DNA from: Oscillospiraceae bacterium
GTDB taxonomy: Bacteria; Bacillota; Clostridia; Oscillospirales; Acutalibacteraceae
Length of the DNA stretch: 64,000 nucleotides
Assembly: GCA_902790325.1 (NCBI GenBank)
Contig: CADARP010000001.1
Location: forward strand, 186,001 to 250,000
Reading direction: 5' to 3'
The notes beneath the pieces are model-generated. The model was not told where the DNA came from. It worked only from the letters and a program-made list of their open reading frames with translations, and made no database searches. Made by a program: the position numbers and the translations under genes. Below are positions 56,104 to 64,000 of this stretch, in pieces (the first letter of the stretch is position 1; the number at the start of each line of letters is the position of its first letter).

Positions 56104-56658
56104 ATGGAAACTGTAATTGCAACCGCGAGAGAAAAAATGGGTAAGACGGTCTCCGTCTTGAAGAGCGAATACAATTCTATCCGTGCCGGCCGCGCGAATG
56201 CAGCGGTGCTGGATAAGATTCGTGTGGACTATTACGGCGTTCCGACGCCCATCAACCAGATGGCAGCGATCTCCGTCGCCGAAGCGCGCATTCTGAACAT
56301 CCAGCCGTGGGACGTTTCCACGCTGCACACCATCGAAAAAGCGATCCAGACGTCGGACGTCGGCATCAATCCGCAGAACGACGGTCGTGTGATCCGCCTG
56401 ATCTTCCCGCAGCTGACGGAGGAAAAGCGTAAAGAGCTTGCCAAAACCGTACGCAAGACGGCCGAGGACGCCAAAGTTGCCATTCGCTCCATCCGCAGAG
56501 ACAGCATGGATAAGATCAAGAAGATGGAAAAAGCGTCCGAGATAACCGAGGACGATCTGCGCGACGGCGAGGAAGAGCTGCAGGATGTTACGGACGAGTT
56601 CATCAAGAAGGTGGATGAAGTCTGCGCAGAAAAAGAAAAGGAAATCATGGAAATCTGA
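56104..56658 (+). CDS. frr: ribosome recycling factor
   Basis: RRF splits post-termination ribosomes with EF-G. The 184-residue chain shows SVLKSEYNSIRAGRANAAVLDKI (shown here as its start), YYGVPTPINQMAAISV, INPQNDGRVIRLIFPQLTEEKR and a C-terminal helix (KIKKMEK...EDD...). It begins directly after pyrH and ends in a TGATG overlap with uppS. Confidence 0.97.
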   Translation: METVIATAREKMGKTVSVLKSEYNSIRAGRANAAVLDKIRVDYYGVPTPINQMAAISVAEARILNIQPWDVSTLHTIEKAIQTSDVGINPQNDGRVIRLIFPQLTEEKRKELAKTVRKTAEDAKVAIRSIRRDSMDKIKKMEKASEITEDDLRDGEEELQDVTDEFIKKVDEVCAEKEKEIMEI

Positions 56659-57377
56659 TGATTGATAAATCGCTTCTGCCGCAGCACGTCGGCGTCATTA
56701 TGGACGGAAACGGCCGCTGGGCAAAGAAAAGAGGACTGCCGCGCACCGAAGGGCATCGCCGCGGCGCGGAGGTTTTCCGTGCCATCAGCACGTACGCTTC
56801 CGATATCGGCATCCCGTATATGACGTTCTATGCTTTCTCGACAGAGAATTGGAAACGTCCCGAGCAGGAAATTTCTGTCATAATGGATCTGTTCCGAAAC
56901 TTTCTGCATGAGGCGCAGGATAGGCGCGCCGAAAATGAGGAGCGTGGATTTCGCTTCCGGTTTATCGGCGACTTAACCGTCCTGCCGGAGGATATCCGTT
57001 CTTTGGCTGAATACATGGAACAGAACAATCCGGAGCGCGGACGGACGACCGTCAATGTCGCCGTCAACTACGGCGGCCGCAGCGAGCTTGTTCGTGCGGT
57101 GCGCGAGGTCGCGTCACGCGTTCAGTCCGGATCGCTGGCGTTGTCGGATGTGTCGGAAAAGACGGTTTCCGACTTGCTGTACACAAGCGGTCAGCCCGAT
57201 CCCGATCTTATCATCCGCCCAAGCGGAGAATTCCGGCTGTCCAATTTTTTGACTTGGCAGTCGGCGTATTCCGAATTTTGGTTTTCCGATGTACTGTGGC
57301 CGGATTTCACAACAGACGATTTCGATCGTGCGCTTGAAGATTTTGCGCGACGCAACCGTCGATTTGGCGGTATTTAA
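56658..57377 (+). CDS. uppS: isoprenyl (undecaprenyl) diphosphate synthase
   Basis: The enzyme makes undecaprenyl diphosphate, the lipid carrier for cell-wall glycans. D16 in VIMDGNGRWAKKRG is the metal-binding Asp; GHRRG, FYAFSTENWKRP and RPSGEFRLSNFLTWQSAYSEFWF follow. The 239-residue length is normal. It overlaps the frr stop by one base. Other cis-prenyl chain lengths are not excluded. Confidence 0.96.
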   Translation: MIDKSLLPQHVGVIMDGNGRWAKKRGLPRTEGHRRGAEVFRAISTYASDIGIPYMTFYAFSTENWKRPEQEISVIMDLFRNFLHEAQDRRAENEERGFRFRFIGDLTVLPEDIRSLAEYMEQNNPERGRTTVNVAVNYGGRSELVRAVREVASRVQSGSLALSDVSEKTVSDLLYTSGQPDPDLIIRPSGEFRLSNFLTWQSAYSEFWFSDVLWPDFTTDDFDRALEDFARRNRRFGGI

Positions 57378-57410
57378 CAGATCTGGAGTCACAGAGTAGA
57401 GGTTTACAAC

Positions 57411-58277
57411 ATGAAAACAAAGGTTCTCACCGGAATTGCGGCAGCCATTTTCGGTATCACGATGGTTGCCCTGACATTTACGCCGGTATTTACAACTGCG
57501 CTTGCCTTCTTTACGCTTCTGGCAAACTACGAGCTGCTGCATGCAACCGGCGTTAAGAACAAAGGCGTTTATGTGCTCACCACACTGCCCGCAGCGGGAA
57601 TGCCGTTCATCCTGACGTATGATCTGCTGCAGTATTCACCCGTTCCGCTTGCGGCGATCCTGCTCATATACGTCTTCATCCTTTTGCTGATGATGCTTGC
57701 CGGATACGACAACACGCGGTTTGAGCATATTTCCATGTCGCTCATTTCGTCCCTTTTAGTACCGTATGTGATTTCCCTGCTGTGTGAGATCCGTGATTTC
57801 TTTCCCGAAGCGCCCAGATCCACACGAGGATATTTGATGCTCTTCGCTTTGCTCGGTGCGTGGATCACGGATGCAATGGCGTATTTTACCGGCGTTAAAT
57901 TCGGCAAGCATAAAATGGCCCCGAAGATCAGCCCCAAAAAATCCTGGGAAGGCGCGATCGGCGGTATAATCGGAACAATTATAGTAAACCTCATCATTTA
58001 CGCCGTGTATTATGCGCTGTACCGCATCGGTTGGATCGAACGTCTGCTGTTCCCGCTCTGGCTTGTGCCGGTTCTTTCGGCATTCCTGTCCGTGGTCGGC
58101 ATGCTCGGTGATCTGTCGGCATCGGTCATCAAGCGCAACTACGGAATGAAAGATTACGGATTCATCATGGGCGAGGGAAACGGCGGCGTAATGGATCGTT
58201 TTGACAGCGCAGTTTTTGTCTTCGGCGCAATGTATGTGCTGCTGCTTATTTATCAGGCGGCAGGATTGCATTTCTGA
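57411..58277 (+). CDS. cdsA: phosphatidate cytidylyltransferase
   Basis: CdsA makes CDP-diacylglycerol for phospholipids. The 288-residue membrane protein has about eight helices and the C-terminal signature around DAMAYFTGVKFGKHKMAP, with ISPKKSWEGAIGG next to it (about residues 155-185). The gene has a weak, distant AGAGG. It follows uppS by 33 nt and precedes dxr by 24 nt. Confidence 0.95.
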   Translation: MKTKVLTGIAAAIFGITMVALTFTPVFTTALAFFTLLANYELLHATGVKNKGVYVLTTLPAAGMPFILTYDLLQYSPVPLAAILLIYVFILLLMMLAGYDNTRFEHISMSLISSLLVPYVISLLCEIRDFFPEAPRSTRGYLMLFALLGAWITDAMAYFTGVKFGKHKMAPKISPKKSWEGAIGGIIGTIIVNLIIYAVYYALYRIGWIERLLFPLWLVPVLSAFLSVVGMLGDLSASVIKRNYGMKDYGFIMGEGNGGVMDRFDSAVFVFGAMYVLLLIYQAAGLHF

Positions 58278-58301
58278 TTTCGCAGATTACAGAGGAATAC
58301 C

Positions 58302-59450
58302 ATGGAAACAAAAACACTGACGATACTCGGTTCAACCGGGTCGATCGGAACGCAAGCCCTCGAAGTTGCACAGCTTCGGGGCTTTGGCATTTTTGCTTTG
58401 ACGGCGGATAAAAGCGTCGAAACGATGGAAACGCAGATCCGTGCGTTCAAACCGCGATTCGCGGCAATGCGCAGCGAACAGGCCGCGAAAGATCTGCGGG
58501 TGCGCGTGCAGGACACACAAACCAAAGTGCTTTCGGGCGAGGAAGGCGTTTGCTATATTGCGTCGCAGAAGGTGGATTTCCTGCTCAACAGCATTGTCGG
58601 TATGGCCGGACTTCGTCCGACGCTGTGCGCAATCGATGCCGGCAGCACGATCGCACTGGCAAATAAAGAAACGCTCGTCGCAGGCGGACAGCTTGTGATG
58701 CGGCGCGCAAAAGAAAACGGCGTACAGATCCTGCCTGTCGACAGCGAGCATTCCGCAATCTTTCAGTCGCTGCAGGGGTGTGCCGATCACGGCGAGATCC
58801 GCCGAATTCTGCTGACGGCATCCGGCGGCCCCTTCTTCGGCAGGACGCGTGAATCGCTACGTGATGTGACGGTCGAGGATGCGCTGCGTCATCCCAACTG
58901 GAGCATGGGGGCGAAGATCACGGTCGACTCGGCGACAATGATGAACAAGGGACTTGAATTGATTGAGGCGGTCTGGCTCTTCGACGTGTCACCCGATCAA
59001 ATCGACATCCTTGTGCACAGACAGAGCGTTGTGCATTCTGCCGTGGAGTTCTGCGACAATTCCGTGATCGCACAGCTCGGCGTGCCCGATATGCGCATTC
59101 CGATCCAATATGCGCTGACTTATCCGCAGCGCTTTCCTTCTCCCGTTCGTCAGCTTCGTCTTGAAGAGTACGGCAGTCTGACGTTCGAGGAGCCGGACTA
59201 TGATACGTTTGCCTGCATAAATCTGTGCAGATCAGCCATACTGGAAGGCGGGCTGCGTCCGGCGGCAGTCAACTCAGCGAACGAAGAAGCGAACGCGATG
59301 TTCCGCCGGGGCGAGATCGGATTTTTGGATATTGCCGAATGCGTCGAGCGCGCATCGAAACAGGCCAAATCACAGGCAGACTATACGCTCGAAGACATTC
59401 TGGAAACGGATGCGCAGATGCGGCAGGCAGTGCGCGTACTCGGAAAGTGA
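58302..59450 (+). CDS. dxr: 1-deoxy-D-xylulose 5-phosphate reductoisomerase
   Basis: DXR catalyses the committed step of the MEP isoprenoid pathway. G10-S-T-G-S-I-G16 binds NADPH, with NKETLVAGG, DSEHSAIFQSL, TASGGPFF, HPNWSMGAKITVDSATMMNKGLE (as motif) and HRQSVVHSAVEF at the active site. 382 residues is the usual length. rseP begins 8 nt downstream, and ispG, a later MEP enzyme, is in the same unit. Confidence 0.97.
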   Translation: METKTLTILGSTGSIGTQALEVAQLRGFGIFALTADKSVETMETQIRAFKPRFAAMRSEQAAKDLRVRVQDTQTKVLSGEEGVCYIASQKVDFLLNSIVGMAGLRPTLCAIDAGSTIALANKETLVAGGQLVMRRAKENGVQILPVDSEHSAIFQSLQGCADHGEIRRILLTASGGPFFGRTRESLRDVTVEDALRHPNWSMGAKITVDSATMMNKGLELIEAVWLFDVSPDQIDILVHRQSVVHSAVEFCDNSVIAQLGVPDMRIPIQYALTYPQRFPSPVRQLRLEEYGSLTFEEPDYDTFACINLCRSAILEGGLRPAAVNSANEEANAMFRRGEIGFLDIAECVERASKQAKSQADYTLEDILETDAQMRQAVRVLGK

Positions 59451-59458
59451 GGTGTACC

Positions 59459-60547
59459 ATGTCACAGTTTTTCTCGACCATTGCACTCGGATGGGGGAAA
59501 GTCTGGCCGATCCTATTCGCTATCGTCTTTTTCGGTATCATTATCGCATCACATGAGTTGGGACATTTTGCGTTTGCCAAACTGTTCGGTGTGCGCGTCA
59601 ACCAATTTGCGATCGGCATGGGTCCCGCGATCTGGAAAAAGAAGAAAGGTGAAACCGAGTATTCGCTGCGTGCGCTCCCGATCGGCGGCTTCTGCGCCAT
59701 GGAAGGCGAGGACGGCGACAGCGAAGACGACCGCGCTTTCTTTAAACAGAAGGTCTGGAAACGCATGATTATTGTTGCCGCAGGCGCTATCGTCAATCTG
59801 ATTCTCGGATTCATTCTGGTTCTTGCGATGCTTTCGCAGGAAAGTCTGATCGGAACTCCGCAAATCAACCAGTTTTATGACGGCGCTTCGACGAAGCAGA
59901 CAGGTCTTGTGGAAAAGGACTATATTCTGGAGATCAACGGCCGGCACGTCTACTCGCAGTACGACCTCGGCTTTTTGCTTGCGCGAGACAAGGACGGAAA
60001 CGTCGATTTTGTTGTGAAGCGCGACGGCAAGAAAGTCGACGTCAAGGGCGTTCATTTCGATACGAAAACGAACGAAGACGGCTCGGAAAGTATGATTTAC
60101 GACTTTATCATCGTCGGCGTTCCGCCAACATTTTTATCTGTGATGCGCTATGCGCTGATGGAAACGATCTCAATCGGACGAATCGTATGGATCAGTTTGT
60201 TCGATCTGGTGACCGGTACGTACGGATTCAAGGATCTGTCCGGTCCCATCGGTACGGTCGGCATGATCGCGCAGATCACGCAGGAAACAGCGCGCACCGA
60301 TCTTACGCCGATACTGACGATCCTTGCGCTCATCACGATCAACATCGGCATTTTCAATCTCTTGCCGATCCCTGCGCTTGACGGCGGACGTTTGTTTTTC
60401 CTTTTGATCGAGGGCATTTTCCGCAAACCCATCAACCGCAAATATGAGGGCTGGATCCATGCCGTGGGTCTTGTACTCCTCATGGCGCTAATGCTCGCAA
60501 TCTCTTTCTCCGATATTCTGAAACTTGCAAGGGGTGAACTGCTGTGA
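59459..60547 (+). CDS. rseP: RseP-type intramembrane zinc metalloprotease (site-2 protease)
   Basis: H32-E-L-G-H36 in the first membrane segment and L307-D-G-G-R near the end are the zinc-binding motifs of M50 proteases. One PDZ-type domain sits between (residues about 125-190, LVEKDYILEINGRHVYSQYD), and four membrane helices are expected. ATG 59459 has GAGGTG upstream; the longer frame from 59225 runs inside dxr and is not used. The 362-residue length fits RseP/RasP. It stops inside the ispG start. Confidence 0.95.
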   Translation: MSQFFSTIALGWGKVWPILFAIVFFGIIIASHELGHFAFAKLFGVRVNQFAIGMGPAIWKKKKGETEYSLRALPIGGFCAMEGEDGDSEDDRAFFKQKVWKRMIIVAAGAIVNLILGFILVLAMLSQESLIGTPQINQFYDGASTKQTGLVEKDYILEINGRHVYSQYDLGFLLARDKDGNVDFVVKRDGKKVDVKGVHFDTKTNEDGSESMIYDFIIVGVPPTFLSVMRYALMETISIGRIVWISLFDLVTGTYGFKDLSGPIGTVGMIAQITQETARTDLTPILTILALITINIGIFNLLPIPALDGGRLFFLLIEGIFRKPINRKYEGWIHAVGLVLLMALMLAISFSDILKLARGELL

Positions 60548-61596
60548 GCACGCGCAGAATTAGCCGCGCGGTCAAGGTCGGTTCCGTCACGATCGGCGGA
60601 GGATCCGATATTTCCGTGCAGTCGATGCTGAATGTCCCCGCGCACGACATCGAGCGCAGCGTCAGACAGGCAAAAGCACTCGAACAGGCAGGATGTCAGA
60701 TCATTCGTGCCGCGGTCCCGGATCTGGATGCTGTAGCGCTGATCGGTGCGCTCAAAGAAAATGTCGGCGTTCCCATCGTAGCAGACATCCATTTTGATTA
60801 CCGGATCGCGCTCGAATGCGCTGCGGCAGGCGTCGACAAGATCCGCATCAATCCCGGCAATATCGGGGATGCATCGCGCGTGAAGGCGGTCGTAAAGGCG
60901 TGCCGCGCAAGACAGATTCCGATACGCATCGGGGTAAATTCCGGTTCCGTAGAGAAAGATCTGCTTGCGAAATACGGCGGCGCAACACCGCAGGCGATGG
61001 CGGAAAGCGTCATGCGCCACGTGCGGATACTGGAACAGCACGACTTTTTTGACATCGTCCTGTCCATCAAATCTTCCGACGTACGCCGTATGATCGAGGC
61101 GTATCGGCTGGTCGCCGCACAATGCGACTATCCGCTGCATCTTGGCGTTACAGAGGCGGGCACATATAAGATGGGACTGCTCAAGTCGGCAGTCGGCATC
61201 GGATCGCTTTTAGCCGACGGGATCGGTGATACGATCCGCGTCTCTCTGACGGACGATCCCGTGCGCGAAGTCGAAGCAGGGCGGGATATCCTGCGCGCGC
61301 TCGACCTTGCCGGCGACACGCCGCGTCTTGTGTCATGTCCGACATGCGGCAGAACGCGCATCGACCTGATCAAGCTTGCGAACGAGGTCGAAGAACGTCT
61401 TCGCGGCGTACATAAAGACATTACCGTTGCGGTCATGGGCTGCGCTGTGAACGGTCCGGGCGAAGCGTCCGCGGCGGATATCGGTATCGCCGGCGGAGAC
61501 GGGTGCGCCCTTTTATTCAAAAAGGGACAGATCATCCGAAAGATCCCGGAAAACAGAGTCGTGGACGAACTGATGCAGGAAATTGAATCTATGTAG
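60544..61596 (+). CDS. ispG: 4-hydroxy-3-methylbut-2-enyl diphosphate synthase
   Basis: IspG (GcpE) reduces ME-cPP in the MEP pathway with a [4Fe-4S] cluster. C265, C268 (CPTCGRT) and C300 (GCAVNGPGE) are cluster ligands; the conserved N-terminal VGGGSDISVQSMLN-like and RINPGNIGD segments are present. The start is GTG 60544 (GTGA overlap with rseP), with AAGGGGTG upstream. It closes the pyrH-ispG unit before a hairpin. Confidence 0.96.
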   Translation: MSTRRISRAVKVGSVTIGGGSDISVQSMLNVPAHDIERSVRQAKALEQAGCQIIRAAVPDLDAVALIGALKENVGVPIVADIHFDYRIALECAAAGVDKIRINPGNIGDASRVKAVVKACRARQIPIRIGVNSGSVEKDLLAKYGGATPQAMAESVMRHVRILEQHDFFDIVLSIKSSDVRRMIEAYRLVAAQCDYPLHLGVTEAGTYKMGLLKSAVGIGSLLADGIGDTIRVSLTDDPVREVEAGRDILRALDLAGDTPRLVSCPTCGRTRIDLIKLANEVEERLRGVHKDITVAVMGCAVNGPGEASAADIGIAGGDGCALLFKKGQIIRKIPENRVVDELMQEIESM

Positions 61597-61602
61597 ATTA
61601 CA

Positions 61603-61632
61603 GGCCGGCGGAGTATTCTCCGTCGGTCTTTC
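61603..61632 (+). terminator. probable terminator after ispG
   Basis: GCCGGCGGAG and CTCCGTCGGT form a 10-bp stem with two G-T pairs around TATT, followed by CTTTC. The short T run makes it imperfect. Confidence 0.7.
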
Positions 61633-61651
61633 AGGAGCAGTGAAAACTCTT

Positions 61652-62752
61652 ATGAACATACCGAAACTGCGTTCCAAAGAGATCGTTTGCGAACTTATGC
61701 GCAGCGCCGACAACCCGCGGAACAGCGAAGGAGACTTTGCTTTGCTGCGAAACGGGGATATTCTGTTCGCTTACAGCCGCTATCACGGATCGAACAGCGA
61801 TGACGATTCCCCGTGTGATATCGCCGGACTCATCTCTCACGACTGCGGCCGGTCATTTGAGCCGCTTCCGGATCTGCTGGTTCGCGCGCTGGACCATGGC
61901 GTACAGAATCTGATGAGCGTTTCGTTCAGCCGTCTTCCGGACGGACAGCTTGCTTTGTTCTATCTTTGCAAGCATTCGCCGTGGTCCGCGTACTATATGC
62001 GGCGGGCCGATATTGATAACGAAACGGTTTTCGGAGAAGCGGAAACAGTGATCCCGCAGAAGAACGGAATCTATTACGTAGTGAACAACTGCCGTGTTTG
62101 CGTAACGAAAGAAGGCACTCTGCTCATTCCCGCGGCAATGCATAGAGTGATCCGGGCAGAGAGCGGAAAACGCGACGCGGAATACTATGCGGCATCTGTC
62201 GTATTTCGTTCCGAAAACGGACGCACTTGGCGCCGCCTTCCGCACGTTTTCCGTTTGCCGCAGCGCGGGTATTCCGAAACCGGACTCCAGGAGCCGGGCG
62301 TCGTCGAACTGCCGGACGGCAGATTATACGCGTACTTTCGCACTGACCGTGCATTTCAGTATGAGAGCGTCTCCACCGACGGCGGTCAGACGTGGACCGT
62401 TCCGGTGCAGTCGAGATTCACTTCCCCGGAGTCTCCGATGCTGATTCGCCGCAACCCGTACTCCGGTTACTACTTTGCTTTTTGGAACCCGATCCCATTG
62501 TTCAATGGACGAATCCGCCCGGATGCACCATGGATAGACGCAGGGCGCACGCCTTTTGTTATGGCTGTCTGTGAAAACGGAACGGATTATTCTTCTTTTG
62601 TCACGCTTGAGGACGACGCGACACACGGTTACTGTTATCCCGCGGCTTGCTTTCTGGACGCCAAAACACTTCTGCTGTCCTACTGCTGCGGCGGCCCGGA
62701 AGACGGCAATTGCCTGACCCGTACACGAATTGTACGCATTTCTCTGAATTAA
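61652..62752 (+). CDS. BNR-repeat (sialidase-like) protein without signal peptide
   Basis: The 366-residue protein shows beta-propeller features: Asp-box-like motifs ISHDCGRSFEP, FRSENGRTWRR and VSTDGGQTWTV, and the LLRNGDILFAYSRYHGS opening used by bacterial sialidases and related exo-glycosidases. No signal peptide is seen, so it would act in the cytosol. The start is uncertain: AGGAG at 61633-61637 is 14 nt from ATG 61652 but only 2 nt from GTG 61640. It sits between the isoprenoid unit and sigK. The substrate is not known; Asp boxes also occur in non-sialidases. Confidence 0.75.
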   Translation: MNIPKLRSKEIVCELMRSADNPRNSEGDFALLRNGDILFAYSRYHGSNSDDDSPCDIAGLISHDCGRSFEPLPDLLVRALDHGVQNLMSVSFSRLPDGQLALFYLCKHSPWSAYYMRRADIDNETVFGEAETVIPQKNGIYYVVNNCRVCVTKEGTLLIPAAMHRVIRAESGKRDAEYYAASVVFRSENGRTWRRLPHVFRLPQRGYSETGLQEPGVVELPDGRLYAYFRTDRAFQYESVSTDGGQTWTVPVQSRFTSPESPMLIRRNPYSGYYFAFWNPIPLFNGRIRPDAPWIDAGRTPFVMAVCENGTDYSSFVTLEDDATHGYCYPAACFLDAKTLLLSYCCGGPEDGNCLTRTRIVRISLN

Positions 62753-62839
62753 GTATATCGAACAATTACAGAACCCGGACAGTTCCGCTTGAGACGCTCC
62801 GTGCATATATTGAATCATAATGCTATGGAGGGTCCGCGT

Positions 62840-63511
62840 ATGTTAGAAAAGCTGTTTTCCGGGTTCTTGTTTTTTATGCTTCACCTGAATCCGTCCGGTT
62901 CGTTTCCGCCTACATTGACGGCAAAGCAGGAGAGCGAAGCGATCGAACGGATGGCGCATGGCGACGCAAAAGCACGTGACGAACTGATCGAACACAACCT
63001 TCGTCTTGTGGCGCATATCATCAAAAAGTATTACGCATCTTATGAAAACCAGGACGATCTGATCTCAATCGGCACGATCGGGCTTATCAAAGCAGTTGAC
63101 TCGTTTGATCCGAAAAAGGGCGCACGTCTGGCAACTTATGCCGCGAGATGTATCGAAAACGAGATTCTAATGTTTTTCCGCGGACAGAAAAAGTGCGCAC
63201 AGGACGTTTCCATACAGGATCCGATCGACATGGACGGGGAGGGAAATCCGTTGACGTTGATGGATATTCTCGCAACCGAGGACACTGTGGCAGACGATCT
63301 TGATCTGCGCGTCAAAACAGAGAAACTGCACTCGTTTCTGCAGGCAATGCCGAACGGCAGAGAGAAAACGATCCTGATACTGCGATACGGATTGTACGGT
63401 ACGGAACCGCATACGCAGCGCATGGCTGCCAAAAAACTCGGGATATCCCGTTCGTATGTCTCCCGCATTGAGAAAAAAGCGCTCTCCTCATTGCGAAAAC
63501 AATTCCGATAA
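62840..63511 (+). CDS. sigK: sporulation sigma factor SigK (precursor form)
   Basis: This is a sigma-70 family factor of the mother-cell SigK/SigE type (223 residues). Region 2 (RLVAHIIKKYYASYENQDDL, then ISIGTIGLIKAVDSFD, TYAARCIENEI) and the region 4 helix-turn-helix (RMAAKKLGISRSYVSRIEKKAL) are intact. A hydrophobic N-terminal stretch (MLEKLFSGFLFFMLHL) corresponds to the pro-sequence that is removed by SpoIVFB in Bacillus. The start is ATG 62840, with GGAGGG 7 nt upstream. The gene is not split by a skin-type element. Confidence 0.93.
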   Translation: MLEKLFSGFLFFMLHLNPSGSFPPTLTAKQESEAIERMAHGDAKARDELIEHNLRLVAHIIKKYYASYENQDDLISIGTIGLIKAVDSFDPKKGARLATYAARCIENEILMFFRGQKKCAQDVSIQDPIDMDGEGNPLTLMDILATEDTVADDLDLRVKTEKLHSFLQAMPNGREKTILILRYGLYGTEPHTQRMAAKKLGISRSYVSRIEKKALSSLRKQFR

Positions 63512-63534
63512 TGCACTTTTCTTTGTGTCCTATC

Positions 63535-63563
63535 TTGATTTTTATGCTATTATAATGTATAAT
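63535..63563 (+). promoter_or_regulatory. sigma-A promoter of the thymidylate-kinase-like gene
   Basis: TTGATT (63535-63540), a 17-nt spacer and TATAAT (63558-63563). A second TATAAT at 63550-63555 is too close to this -35. Confidence 0.75.
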
Positions 63564-63605
63564 ACTTTTTAATGTGTGGTAGAATGTTCAATTGGAGTGA
63601 CAACA

Positions 63606-64000
63606 ATGTGCGGAAAGCTGATTGTGCTGGAGGGTTTGGACGGCAGCGGCAAGAGCACACAGCTCGCCGAGATCGGTTCATACCTTGAACAACACGATTT
63701 CAATGTACGAAAAATCAAACTCCCGGACTACGACGATCCGTCCAGTTCGCTCGTGCGGATGTACCTCGGCGGCGCGTTCGGTTCCGATCCGCAAAACGTA
63801 AACGCCTATACCGCATCCACGTTTTATGCGGTGGATCGCGCGGCGAATTACTTGCGCAAATGGAAAGAGGATTATCTGTCCGGAAAGATCATTCTGGCAG
63901 ATCGATACACGACCTCCAACGCCTATCACCAACTGCAAAAGCTGCCGAAAGAGGAATGGGACGCATACCTTGCTTGGCTTGAGGATTTTGAATACATCAA
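63606..64000 (+). CDS. thymidylate kinase-like protein, cut by the window end
   Basis: The visible 131 residues have the P loop LEGLDGSGKSTQ at about residues 8-19 and ADRYTTSNAYHQ, the DR(Y/H) motif of dTMP kinases. The chain breaks off within a helical region, so the LID and C-terminus are missing. GGAGTG lies upstream of ATG 63606. A dTMP kinase is the most likely identity, but the family also has uncharacterised paralogues in Clostridia with the same opening, so tmk is not asserted. Confidence 0.82.
   Translation, partial: MCGKLIVLEGLDGSGKSTQLAEIGSYLEQHDFNVRKIKLPDYDDPSSSLVRMYLGGAFGSDPQNVNAYTASTFYAVDRAANYLRKWKEDYLSGKIILADRYTTSNAYHQLQKLPKEEWDAYLAWLEDFEYI

Noticed and set aside
62790-62839. 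A CATATATT element upstream of sigK that resembles a sigma-E -10 box.
   Set aside because: No convincing sigma-E -35 element at the right spacing was found, so no promoter is called.

Overview
The window looks like chromosomal DNA from an anaerobic, spore-forming member of the Firmicutes, most likely an uncultured gut-type clostridium. The main pointers are an intact sporulation sigma factor of the SigK type (62840-63511), a YerC/YecD-type TrpR-like regulator, a YceD-rpmF pair, an NrdR repressor, an EFR1-type ferrodoxin, and the gene order pyrH-frr-uppS-cdsA-dxr-rseP-ispG. GC content looks like the low fifties. Promoters are clear sigma-A types (TTGACA-17-TATAAT and close variants), and several intrinsic terminators close the units. 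I see no prophage, insertion sequence or CRISPR array.

Layout: a tRNA 3' end and a large exported HExxH protein open the window. On the minus strand, 3173-7963 is a four-gene operon with 4-nt overlaps throughout: GPH symporter, purine nucleoside phosphorylase and two extended-SDR proteins. On the plus strand, 8077-18881 carries mostly housekeeping genes (dacF-like, pgi, yceD-rpmF, a PDZ/radical-SAM enzyme, nrdR), plus a ceramidase-like exported protein, two TIM-barrel isomerase-like proteins and a lipoprotein with a repeated Thr/Lys/Ala tail.

The most striking part is 19051-33033. Ten minus-strand genes, with gaps of 31 nt or less or overlaps, lie between one promoter (33004-33033) and one terminator (18972-19003). 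They encode a GH38 alpha-mannosidase, a GH4 enzyme, a PfkB sugar kinase, an unrecognised 504-residue protein, two exported alkaline-phosphatase-superfamily paralogues, a zinc-ribbon membrane protein, a membrane-anchored Ig-like protein, a second GPH symporter and a calcineurin-like phosphoesterase. This reads as a catabolic system for a mannose-containing, possibly phosphate-bearing glycan, although the substrate is inference.

From 33161 to 48409 come a condensation-like acyltransferase, a CPA2 antiporter, an rmlB-pyrimidine phosphorylase unit divergent from manA-phosphohexomutase, a GH2 beta-galactosidase with an EFR1 ferrodoxin and a histidine phosphatase, a GT-B-like protein, an exported EEP-family phosphodiesterase and a PHP protein. 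Plus-strand genes 48603-55328 include a thioredoxin-reductase-like flavoprotein, an unknown polytopic membrane protein, a YerC-like regulator, a methyltransferase, a polysaccharide ABC exporter and a pyruvyl transferase, suggesting assembly of a pyruvylated surface polymer. This runs into the UMP kinase/ribosome recycling/isoprenoid-lipid block, a BNR (sialidase-like) protein, sigK, and a thymidylate-kinase-like gene cut by the window end.
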